Assembly: GCF_028416635.1 (NCBI RefSeq)
Contig: NZ_CP114013.1
Coordinates: 806,001-870,000, forward strand
Source: Baekduia alba
Lineage (GTDB): Bacteria > Actinomycetota > Thermoleophilia > Solirubrobacterales > Solirubrobacteraceae
Direction: 5' to 3'
Length of the DNA stretch: 64,000 bases
The translations under genes were made by a program, and so were the position numbers. Position 1 is the stretch's first letter, and every line of letters starts with the position of its first letter. The notes under the pieces are model-generated. The model saw only the letters and a list, made by a program, of their open reading frames with translations, had not been told where the DNA came from and searched no databases. Positions 49,539 through 56,937 of this stretch are shown piece after piece.

Positions 49539-51602
49539 ATGTCGACCGCGACCCCTGCCTCCGTACGCGCCCCGCGCACGTCTCCCGGCTCCTCCGCCCG
49601 GGAGCGCCTGCGCGCGCTCCGGATCCCCGTGCCCGCGCCCGAGCTGCTCGTGCTGCTCGCCGTCGCCGCCGTCCTGGACCTCTGGGCCTTGGACCGCAAC
49701 GGCTTCGCCAACACCTACTACTCGGCGGCCGTCCGGTCGATGGCCGGGAGCTGGCACAACTTCTTGTACAACTCGTTCGACGAGGCTGGTCTGCAGACGC
49801 TGGACAAGCCGCCGCTGGCCCTGTGGGTCCAGGCGCTCTCGGTCCGCGTGTTCGGGTTCTCGTCGTGGGCGATGCTCGTGCCGCAGGCGCTCATGGGCGT
49901 CGGCACGGTCGCGTTGGCCTATGACATGGTCAAGCGCGTCTTCGGCCGGCCGGCGGGCTTCGCCGCCGGGCTCGTGCTCGCGCTGACGCCGATCACGGTC
50001 GCGGTCTCGCGCCACAACAACCCCGACGCGCTGGTCGTGCTGTGCTCCACGGCGGCCCTGTGGTTCACGATCCGCGCGGCGCTCGACGGTCGCACCAAGT
50101 GGCTGGTCTGGGCCGGCGTGATGGTCGGCGCCGGCTTCGAGACGAAGATGGGCACCGGCCTGCTGGTCCTGCCGGCGCTGGCCGTCGCGTACTTCTGGGT
50201 CGCGCCGCGCGGCCGGCTCGTCGCCGTCCGCCAGCTCCTGGCCGGCGGCGTGGCGGCGGCGGTCGTCGGGCTCGCGTGGCCCGTGTTGATGTGGTTGACG
50301 CCGGCGGCCGGCCGCCCCTGGATCTCGGGCACGAGCGACAACTCGATCTGGTCGTTGATCCTCAACTACAACGGCGTCGGCCGCCTCGACGGCCAGGCCG
50401 GGGGGCCGGGCGGCGCGGCGGGCGGCGGGGGCCCGGGCGGCGGCGGAGGTGGCGGCGGCATGGGCTCGGTCTTCGGCGGCGACACCGGCCTCACGCGGCT
50501 GGTCGACGCGAGCCTCGGCGGCCAGGCCGGCTGGCTGCTCGGCATGGCGATCGTCGGCGGCCTCGGCGTCGCGGTCGTCAGCGGCCTGCGCCGGCGCGAC
50601 GCGCGGACCGGCTTCATCCTCGCCGCGGGCGGGGCGTTCCTGACCTGCGCCGTGGCGTTCTCCTTCGCCAAGGGCATCTTCCACCCCTACTACGTGTCGA
50701 TGCTCGCGCCCTTCACCGCGGTGCTGGTCGGCGCGACGGTCGGGACGGTGCTGCGCGGCGAGGTGGCCGCCCGGATCATCGGGCCGCTGGCGATCCTCGG
50801 CGGTCTCGTCACCGAGGTGATGGTCGTCCATCGCGGCGCGGCGGACGTCGACAGCCTGATCCCGCTGGCGATCGTCGCCGGCGTGGCGGGCGCGGCCGTG
50901 CTGGCCGCGAAGGTCCCGACGAAGGTGCGCGGCATCGCGCTGGCCGTCGCGCTGGGCGCCATGCTGATCGCGCCGGCGTCGTGGTCGGCGCAGACGCTGG
51001 GCCACGCCACGAGCACCACGTTCCCCGCGGGCGGCCCGTCGTCGCAGGGCGGCTTCGGCGGGGCCCCGGGCGGCGGCGGGCGCGCGATGGGCGGCGGCTT
51101 CGGCGGCGGCGGCCAGCCCCCGCCGATGCCGGGCGCGGCGACCGGCGGCCAGGTCTCCCCGCCCGCCGGGTTCTCGACCCAGGGCCAGAGCGCCGGTGCG
51201 GGCGGCGCCACCACCGGCGGCGCCGGCGGCATGTTCGGCGGCAACGCCAACCTGACCGAGGCGCTGACCTACGCCAACGCCCACGGCGGCGGCACCATCG
51301 GCGTCTCCAGCCAGCAGGGCGCGGCCGAGACGATCATCCAGAGCGGCGCCAAGGTCGCGGGCCTCGGCGGCTTCTCCGGCCGCGAGTCCGAGGTCACCGC
51401 GCAGTGGCTGGCGCAGGCCGTCGCGGACGGCCGGATCCGCTACGTCCTGACCGACGGCACCACCGGCGGGATGGGCAACGACGGCCGCGTCGGCTCGACC
51501 GCGCTGATGACGGTCGTGCAGAAGGTGGGCAAGGAGACGAGCGTGTCTGGCCTCTACGACCTACGGGGGCAGGCCGCCGCGATCCGGGCCGCGGCCGGGT
51601 AG
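49539..51602 (+). CDS. GT39/ArnT-like membrane glycosyltransferase
   Basis: 687 residues. SYY-like start FANTYYSAAVRSMAGSWHNF, TLDKPPLALWVQALSVRVFG (the acidic-Lys-Pro loop of GT-C donors) and about 12 helices match PMT_2/ArnT-type transferases that use polyprenyl-phosphate sugars. Two Gly-rich runs (~285-308 and ~505-575) interrupt the fold: the second is an extracellular linker to a C-terminal domain (TYANAHGGGTIGVSSQQGAA, VADGRIRYVLTDGTTGG) of unknown role. Paired with the divergent GT2-GtrA gene, which likely makes its donor. Confidence 0.87.
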   Translation: MSTATPASVRAPRTSPGSSARERLRALRIPVPAPELLVLLAVAAVLDLWALDRNGFANTYYSAAVRSMAGSWHNFLYNSFDEAGLQTLDKPPLALWVQALSVRVFGFSSWAMLVPQALMGVGTVALAYDMVKRVFGRPAGFAAGLVLALTPITVAVSRHNNPDALVVLCSTAALWFTIRAALDGRTKWLVWAGVMVGAGFETKMGTGLLVLPALAVAYFWVAPRGRLVAVRQLLAGGVAAAVVGLAWPVLMWLTPAAGRPWISGTSDNSIWSLILNYNGVGRLDGQAGGPGGAAGGGGPGGGGGGGGMGSVFGGDTGLTRLVDASLGGQAGWLLGMAIVGGLGVAVVSGLRRRDARTGFILAAGGAFLTCAVAFSFAKGIFHPYYVSMLAPFTAVLVGATVGTVLRGEVAARIIGPLAILGGLVTEVMVVHRGAADVDSLIPLAIVAGVAGAAVLAAKVPTKVRGIALAVALGAMLIAPASWSAQTLGHATSTTFPAGGPSSQGGFGGAPGGGGRAMGGGFGGGGQPPPMPGAATGGQVSPPAGFSTQGQSAGAGGATTGGAGGMFGGNANLTEALTYANAHGGGTIGVSSQQGAAETIIQSGAKVAGLGGFSGRESEVTAQWLAQAVADGRIRYVLTDGTTGGMGNDGRVGSTALMTVVQKVGKETSVSGLYDLRGQAAAIRAAAG

Positions 51603-51652
51603 GTGGGCCCAGCACTTGCGCCGGACCGGCGCCGTCGGCGAGCATCGGGGAC

Positions 51653-53263
51653 ATGGCCCCCGTGGACTACGTCGTCGTCGGCGCCGGCTCAGCCGGCTGC
51701 GTCCTCGCCAACCGGCTGACCGAGGACCCGAGCGTCCGGGTCCTCCTCGTCGAGGCCGGGGGCAAGGACCGGAGTCCGAACATCAAGATCCCGGCCGGCT
51801 TCGCCAAGCAGTTCCACACCAAGTTGGACTGGGACTTCGCGACCGAGCCGGAGCCCCACTGCGACGGCCGCTCGCTGTTCATCCCGCGGGGCAAGTCGCT
51901 CGGCGGCTCGAGCTCCATGAACGCGATGCTCTACGTCCGGGGTCGGCCACTGGACTACGACCTGTGGCAGGCGGAAGGCGCGGCGGGCTGGGGCTGGGAC
52001 GACGTGCGGCCCTACTTCCTCAAGGCGGAGAACAACGAGCGCGGCGCGTCCGAGCACCACGCGGTCGGCGGCCCGCTGAACGTCATGGACGAGCGGTCGC
52101 CGCGCAAGCTGACGCAGCGGTTCCTGGCGGCGGCCGAGCAGGTCGGGATCCCGCGGATCGCCGACTACAACGGGCCCGAGCAGGACGGCGCAGCGCTCGT
52201 GCAGGTCACGCAGCGCAACGGCCGGCGCTGGTCGACGGCCGACGCCTACCTGCGCCCGGCGTTGGAGCGGCCGAACCTCGAGGTGCGCACCAACGTGCAC
52301 GTCGCGCGCGTGGCCCTGGAGGGCGACCGCGCGGTCGGCGTCGTCCTGCGCGACGGCCGCGGACGCGAGGAGACGGTGCGCGCCGAGCGCGAGGTCGTCG
52401 TCAGCGCGGGCGCGATCGGCTCCCCGCAGTTGTTGATGTTGTCGGGCATCGGCCCGGCCGACCACTTGCGAGATGTAGGTGTCGACGTCGCCGTCGACAG
52501 CCCCGCGGTGGGTGCCAACCTCCAGGACCATCCCTACGTCGTGTGCGTGTGGGAGTCCACGGTCGCCGAGTCGCTGTACGGCGCCGACAAGCCCAAGCCG
52601 TTGTTGGAGTGGCTGCTGCGGCGCTCCGGCCCGCTGACCTCGACGGTGGCCGAGGCGTTCGCGTTCGTCCGGTCGCGCCCCGGGCTGCCCGCCGCCGACC
52701 TCCAATACCACTTCGCGCCCGCCTACTTCGTGGACAACGGCGCCGAGGAGTTCGAGGGCCACGCGTTCACGATGGGGCCCGTCCTGATCAGCCCGAAGTC
52801 GCGCGGCGAGATCCGGCTCGCGGCGGCCGACCCGGTCGCCAAGCCGCGGATCGTCACCAACACGTTGGCCGAGCCCGAGGACATGGCCGCGCTGGTCACC
52901 GGCGTCGAGCTGGCGCGCGAGCTCGCCCGCGCCGAGCCGCTGGCCTCCGCGCGCGGCCGCGAGATCTACCCGGGCGAGGACGTGCGCGACGACGGCGACG
53001 TGGAGGACTTCATCCGCCGCAACGTCGAGCTGCTCTACCACCCGTGCGGGACCTGCCGGATGGGCGGCGAGGACGCCGTGCTCGACGCCGAGCTCCGCGT
53101 TCGCGGGGTGGAAGGCCTGCGCGTGGTCGACGCGTCCGTCTTCCCGATCGTCCCCGGCGGCAACACCAACGCCCCGACGATCATGGTCGCCGAGCGCGCG
53201 GCGGACCTCCTGAAGGGCCGGGTCAGACCTTCGCGGGCGGACATGGTGCGCAACGGCAGCTAG
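51653..53263 (+). CDS. GMC-family FAD-dependent oxidoreductase (choline dehydrogenase-like)
   Basis: 536 residues. DYVVVGAGSAGCVLANRLTE is the FAD-binding loop, PRGKSLGGSSSMNAMLYVRG the GMC signature 1, GAIGSPQLLMLSGIGP signature 2, and LYHPCGTCRMGG with GGNTNAPTIMVAERAAD the active-site and C-terminal FAD blocks. It oxidises an alcohol; close relatives act on choline or aliphatic alcohols, but nothing here identifies the substrate. It follows the GT39 gene by 50 bp. Confidence 0.9.
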   Translation: MAPVDYVVVGAGSAGCVLANRLTEDPSVRVLLVEAGGKDRSPNIKIPAGFAKQFHTKLDWDFATEPEPHCDGRSLFIPRGKSLGGSSSMNAMLYVRGRPLDYDLWQAEGAAGWGWDDVRPYFLKAENNERGASEHHAVGGPLNVMDERSPRKLTQRFLAAAEQVGIPRIADYNGPEQDGAALVQVTQRNGRRWSTADAYLRPALERPNLEVRTNVHVARVALEGDRAVGVVLRDGRGREETVRAEREVVVSAGAIGSPQLLMLSGIGPADHLRDVGVDVAVDSPAVGANLQDHPYVVCVWESTVAESLYGADKPKPLLEWLLRRSGPLTSTVAEAFAFVRSRPGLPAADLQYHFAPAYFVDNGAEEFEGHAFTMGPVLISPKSRGEIRLAAADPVAKPRIVTNTLAEPEDMAALVTGVELARELARAEPLASARGREIYPGEDVRDDGDVEDFIRRNVELLYHPCGTCRMGGEDAVLDAELRVRGVEGLRVVDASVFPIVPGGNTNAPTIMVAERAADLLKGRVRPSRADMVRNGS

Positions 53264-53290
53264 ACGTCCAGCCAGGCCTCGATCCTGACT

Positions 53291-53315
53291 GGTTCGGAGC
53301 CAGGTTTGGGGGTAC
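53291..53315 (+). promoter_or_regulatory. SigB/SigF-like promoter before the RsbW-type gene
   Basis: GGTT (53291-53294), 15 nt, then GGGTAC (53310-53315) matches the actinobacterial stress-sigma pattern GNNT-N14-16-GGGTAY. The -10 is embedded in the palindrome GGGGGTACCCCC (53308-53319). The next gene encodes an anti-sigma-type kinase, the usual member of a SigB circuit. Confidence 0.5.
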
Positions 53316-53452
53316 CCCCCACGTGAGTCGTCCGGTCTCTGCCGATCGGAAAGCCTGGCTGCGAACGCCACCCTCAGGGACCAACGAGGCCGACGGACGT
53401 ACCGGACGAAACGGCGGTGGGCCGGAGGAACCCCTCCGAGAGTCGAGCTGCG

Positions 53453-53872
53453 ATGAGTGTCGTGCCGGACCCGATGTCGTGGTCGTGGCCAGCCGAGGTG
53501 AGCAGCGTCAGCACCGCCCGTCACACCGTGGTGGACTGGCTGCGCGGACACCGGATGCCGGATCCGCCGCTGAGCGACATCGCGCTGCTCGTCTCCGAGG
53601 CGGTGACCAACGCGGTCACGCACGCCTACGTCGGCCAGCCGCCCGGCGCCGTGCGCGTCCAGGTGATCGTCGACCAGGACGAGGTCATGGTCGCGGTCGA
53701 GGACGAAGGCCACGGCCTGCGCCCGCGGCCCGACTCGCCCGGCCTGGGCTACGGCCTGGCCTTGATGGTCGCGGTCTCCAAGCGCTTCGAGGCGCAGTCG
53801 GGCGACGACGAGGGCACGCGCCTGCGGGCCTGGTTCAGCCGCGATCCGGCGCAGGCGACGCTCCCCGAGTGA
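53453..53872 (+). CDS. RsbW-like anti-sigma/serine kinase (HATPase_c)
   Basis: 139 residues from ATG 53453 (GTG 53417 possible). SVSTARHTVVDWLRGHRMPD, LLVSEAVTNAVTHAYVGQPP (N-box with Mg-binding Asn), VAVEDEGHGLRPRP (G1) and GLGYGLALMVAVS (G2) form the single GHKL ATPase domain of anti-sigma kinases such as RsbW/RsbT-type proteins. It should bind a SigB-type sigma factor or phosphorylate an anti-anti-sigma factor. No partner gene is adjacent. A stress-sigma-like promoter lies about 140 bp upstream. Confidence 0.82.
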   Translation: MSVVPDPMSWSWPAEVSSVSTARHTVVDWLRGHRMPDPPLSDIALLVSEAVTNAVTHAYVGQPPGAVRVQVIVDQDEVMVAVEDEGHGLRPRPDSPGLGYGLALMVAVSKRFEAQSGDDEGTRLRAWFSRDPAQATLPE

Positions 53873-53890
53873 CGACCTAAGGTGTAGGTC

Positions 53891-54010
53891 TTGCTGGCGG
53901 CCGGCGCGGTGGTGGTGGCCGAGTTGGAGCGCCGCGTCGGGGTCGTCTTGTCCGATCGGGCGCTCGATCAGCTCGACACGACGATCGCGGGGCTGTGCGA
54001 CATAGGCTGA
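53891..54010 (+). CDS. Short frame, possibly the C-terminal relic of a regulator
   Basis: 39 residues from TTG 53891: LAAGAVVVAELERRVGVVLS, DRALDQLDTTIAGLCDIG. The helix-rich pattern recalls MarR-family C-termini, but no HTH precedes it and a stop lies two codons upstream. Probably a relic or non-coding. Ends 6 bp before malic enzyme. Confidence 0.25.
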   Translation: MLAAGAVVVAELERRVGVVLSDRALDQLDTTIAGLCDIG

Positions 54011-54015
54011 CGGGC

Positions 54016-55350
54016 ATGGCCATGGACTGCACCTACCGGCTCCGGATCCCGCACACGTCCGGACAGCTGGCGAAGGTCGCGACCAGGATCGCCGAGCACG
54101 GCGGCCTGATCGGCGACGTCAAGACGATCTCGGTCGCGCGCCACGAGGCGCTGCGCGAGATCACCGTCGAGCTGCGCGACAAGGATCACGCGCAGGCGCT
54201 GGCGACCGGGCTCGGTGAGCTGCCGGGCGTGAGCGTCGCGTGGTTCCACGACCGCGCGTTCCTCGCGCACGACGGCGGGAAGCTCGAGATCGTCGGCCGG
54301 CGCAAGATCGAGACCAACCAGGACGTCCGCGACGTCTACACGCCGGGCGTCGCGCGCGTGTGCACGGCGATCGCCGAGTTCCCGCAGATCGCCGGGCGCT
54401 TCACGTCGATCGGGCGCAGCGTCGCGATCTGCACCAACGGGACGCGGGTCCTGGGCCTCGGCGACATCGGGCCGCTGGCGTCGATGCCGGTGATGGAGGG
54501 CAAGGCCTTGTTCTACGCCCAGCTCGTCGGCATCAGCGCGATGCCGATCCTGATCGACACCAAGGACGTCGACGAGTTCGTCGAGACCGTCGTGCGCATC
54601 GCGCAGGGCTTCGGCGGGATCCACCTGGAGGACATCTCGGCGCCCGAGTGCTTCGAGATCGAGCGGCGGCTGATCGACGCGCTGCCCCAGCCGGTGATGC
54701 ACGACGACGTCCACGGCACGGCGGTCGTGACGTTCGCGGCGGCGATCGCGGCGTGCCGGCAGGTGGGGATCCGGCTCGACGAGGCGGTCGTCGGGCAGAT
54801 CGGGCTGGGCGCGGCCGGCTACGGGATCGCGTCGCTGATCCACGACGCCGGCGTCCGGCGAGTCATCGCCAGCGACCCGAACCCGCGCGCGCAGGAGCAG
54901 GCGCGGGCGCGGGGCATCGAGATCGGGACGCTGGAGGAGGTCATGGCGCAGGCCGACGTCGTCGTCGCGACCTCCGGCCGACCGGGCCTGATCGCACCGG
55001 CGCTCGTCCGGCCCGACCAGGTCATCCTCGCGCTGACCAACCCCGTCCCCGAGATCGAGCCCGACGCGGCGCTGGCCGCCGGCGCGGCGTTCGCGGCCGA
55101 CGGCACGAGCGTCAACAACGTCCTCGGCTACCCGGGCATCTTCCGCGGCGCGCTGCTCGCGGGCGCGACCGCGATCAACCTGGACATGAAGCGCGCGGCG
55201 GCCTGGGCGCTCGCAGGGCTGACCGTCGAGTCCGAGCTGGTGCCCGACGTGCTCGACGCCCACGTCCACGACACCGTCGCCCAGGCCGTGCGCCAGGCGG
55301 CGGTCGACAGCGGCGTCGCCGATCCGGCGCGGGCGTCGCAACAGCTCTAG
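54016..55350 (+). CDS. NAD-type malic enzyme with N-terminal ACT domain
   Basis: 444 residues. Oxidatively decarboxylates malate to pyruvate. Residues 1-~80 are an ACT domain ([20 protein letters not shown]) that probably binds an amino-acid effector. The catalytic part has [57 protein letters not shown] (metal ligands) and the Rossmann loop [14 protein letters not shown]. The ACT fusion is found in a subset of bacterial malic enzymes and implies allosteric control. No PTA domain is fused. Confidence 0.92.
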   Translation: MAMDCTYRLRIPHTSGQLAKVATRIAEHGGLIGDVKTISVARHEALREITVELRDKDHAQALATGLGELPGVSVAWFHDRAFLAHDGGKLEIVGRRKIETNQDVRDVYTPGVARVCTAIAEFPQIAGRFTSIGRSVAICTNGTRVLGLGDIGPLASMPVMEGKALFYAQLVGISAMPILIDTKDVDEFVETVVRIAQGFGGIHLEDISAPECFEIERRLIDALPQPVMHDDVHGTAVVTFAAAIAACRQVGIRLDEAVVGQIGLGAAGYGIASLIHDAGVRRVIASDPNPRAQEQARARGIEIGTLEEVMAQADVVVATSGRPGLIAPALVRPDQVILALTNPVPEIEPDAALAAGAAFAADGTSVNNVLGYPGIFRGALLAGATAINLDMKRAAAWALAGLTVESELVPDVLDAHVHDTVAQAVRQAAVDSGVADPARASQQL

Positions 55351-55352
55351 GC

Positions 55353-55820
55353 TCAGCCCGGCGCGGCGTCGCCGGCCAGCCCCGCGTTGAGCCGGGTGAG
55401 CAGCGCGCGGAGACGGGCGAAGTCGCTCTCGCCGAGCAGCGTCGTCCACTCCGCCTCGATCTCGGCGACGGCCGCGCGCATCGTCATCGCGACCTCGCGC
55501 CCGCGGGCGGTCAGGTGGACGCGGCGGGAGCGCTGGTCGTCGGGGTCGGGGCGGCGCTCGAGGTAGCCGAGCTGCTCGAGCTGGCCGAGCACGTAGTTGA
55601 CCGCCTGCTTGCTCATCTCCGACTGCGCCGCGATCTCGCTGGGGCGGCGGCCCTCCGGGCCCGGCCAGCGCAGCAGGACCATGTGGGCGCCGACGACGTC
55701 GGTGAACCCGCGTTCGTGCAGCGCGGCGAGCATGCGCGCGCGGACGACGTCGACCGGCATGCGCATGAGCGCGCCGATCAGCGGAGGCCCGAGCTCGGAG
55801 TCGGTGGTGGGGGCGGGCAT
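55353..55820 (-). CDS. MarR-family transcriptional regulator
   Basis: 155 residues. Winged helix RRPSEIAAQSEMSKQAVNYV, LGQLEQLGYLERRPDPDDQR, SRRVHLTARGREV is typical of MarR, with flanking dimerisation helices. It diverges from a cupin gene, and both starts face a pair of 17-bp inverted operator sites (55834-55891), indicating autoregulation and control of the cupin. The inducing ligand, perhaps the cupin's substrate, is unknown. Confidence 0.9.
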   Translation of the reverse strand: MPAPTTDSELGPPLIGALMRMPVDVVRARMLAALHERGFTDVVGAHMVLLRWPGPEGRRPSEIAAQSEMSKQAVNYVLGQLEQLGYLERRPDPDDQRSRRVHLTARGREVAMTMRAAVAEIEAEWTTLLGESDFARLRALLTRLNAGLAGDAAPG

Positions 55821-55833
55821 CGTTCGGGCAGAT

Positions 55834-55891
55834 GGTAAAGCGACTTGACGGCAAGAGTGATGTCGCGATAAGTTCGTCAAGTCACTTTACC
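55834..55891. promoter_or_regulatory. Paired operator for the MarR/cupin divergent promoter
   Basis: GGTAAAGCGACTTGACG (55834-55850) and its inverted copy CGTCAAGTCACTTTACC (55875-55891) differ at one base. Each contains a smaller palindrome AAG(T/C)GACTT, the usual size of a MarR dimer site. The arms are 24 bp apart, so two dimers could bind and block both promoters. Confidence 0.78.
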
Positions 55892-55916
55892 CTCGCACCC
55901 GGAGCACGCACACCCG

Positions 55917-56375
55917 ATGTCGAACCCCGCGCACGCGCCGATCCCGCTCGGCCCCATCACCGTCACGTTCTCCGTCGTCGCCGAGGAGTCCAACGGCACG
56001 GTCACCGTGCAACGCTGCGACGTGCGCGCCGGCGCCGGCATCCCGCTCGCCCACAGCCACGACGCGTTCGAGGAGACGATCCACGGCCTCGCGGGCCGGG
56101 CGACGTTCACGATCGACGGCGAGGAGGTCGTCATCGGCCCGGGCGACACGGTCTGCATTCGCCGCGGCGCCGTGCACAGCTTCATGGTCGACGACGCCGA
56201 CGACGACGCCTCGTTCCTCGCGATCGCGACGCCCGGCGTCTTCGGCCCGGAGTACTTCCACGACCTGGCCGACGTCCTCCGCGCCGCCGGCGGTCAGCGT
56301 CCGGATCCGGCGGCGATCGGCGCGGCGATGCAGCGCCACGGGCTGACGCCGGTGCCGCCCAAAGCCGTGGCCTAG
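55917..56375 (+). CDS. Cupin-domain protein (quercetinase-like)
   Basis: 152 residues, one cupin barrel. Motif 1 is HSHDAFEETIHGLAGRATFT (two His and Glu metal ligands) and motif 2 GDTVCIRRGAVHSFMVDD (His). The C-terminal GPEYFHDLADVL tail is shared with quercetin-2,3-dioxygenase-like cupins. Divergent from and probably repressed by the MarR protein, so it may degrade or sequester the MarR ligand. Its 3' end overlaps the carbonic anhydrase gene by 4 nt. Confidence 0.85.
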   Translation: MSNPAHAPIPLGPITVTFSVVAEESNGTVTVQRCDVRAGAGIPLAHSHDAFEETIHGLAGRATFTIDGEEVVIGPGDTVCIRRGAVHSFMVDDADDDASFLAIATPGVFGPEYFHDLADVLRAAGGQRPDPAAIGAAMQRHGLTPVPPKAVA

Positions 56376-56872
56376 CGCTCGCCCGCGACCTCGCGCAGCG
56401 ACCCGTCCTCGGGGTCGAAGACGAAGCCGCGGATGTGGTCGCGATGCGGCAGCTCGCGTGCCGCGCGGAGGCGGGACAGGGAGGCGCGCAGCGTGTCCTC
56501 GAGGTCGTCGAAGGCGCCGAGGCGCCAGGTCGGCAGGATGCCGTCGGCCGACAGCATCTGGCGGTAGCCATCCTCGGACGCGCCGTGCAGGCCGCAGCCC
56601 TCGTGCATGACGACGACGATGTCCTCGGTGCCGAGCAGGCGCTGGGACGCGCTCAAGGAGCGGATCGCGTCGTCGGTCGCCAGGCCGCCGGCGTTGCGGA
56701 TGATGTGCGCGTCGCCGCGCTCGAGCCCCAACATCGGGAACAGGTCGATCCGCGTGTCCATGCAGGACAGGACCGCGACCTTGCGGCGCGGGCGTGCGCT
56801 CAGGCCCGGGGCGGCGAGCTCGTCGGCTCGGCCGGCCGCGGCCTCCAGCATCTCATCGGCGTTCTTCGACAT
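56372..56872 (-). CDS. Beta-class carbonic anhydrase
   Basis: 166 residues, short for the family but complete. VAVLSCMDTRIDLFPMLGLE provides zinc Cys and the Asp-Arg dyad, HIIRNAGGLATDDAIRSL the dimer segment, and VVVMHEGCGLHG zinc His and Cys. It interconverts CO2 and bicarbonate. Short actinobacterial members of this type are usual. Converges on the cupin gene. Confidence 0.9.
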   Translation of the reverse strand: MSKNADEMLEAAAGRADELAAPGLSARPRRKVAVLSCMDTRIDLFPMLGLERGDAHIIRNAGGLATDDAIRSLSASQRLLGTEDIVVVMHEGCGLHGASEDGYRQMLSADGILPTWRLGAFDDLEDTLRASLSRLRAARELPHRDHIRGFVFDPEDGSLREVAGER

Positions 56873-56937
56873 CGCGCCGGATCGTATTCGAGCCGGCCGG
56901 AAGCGCTCTCCCGGCCGGCCCGCACCACCAGGTCCTA

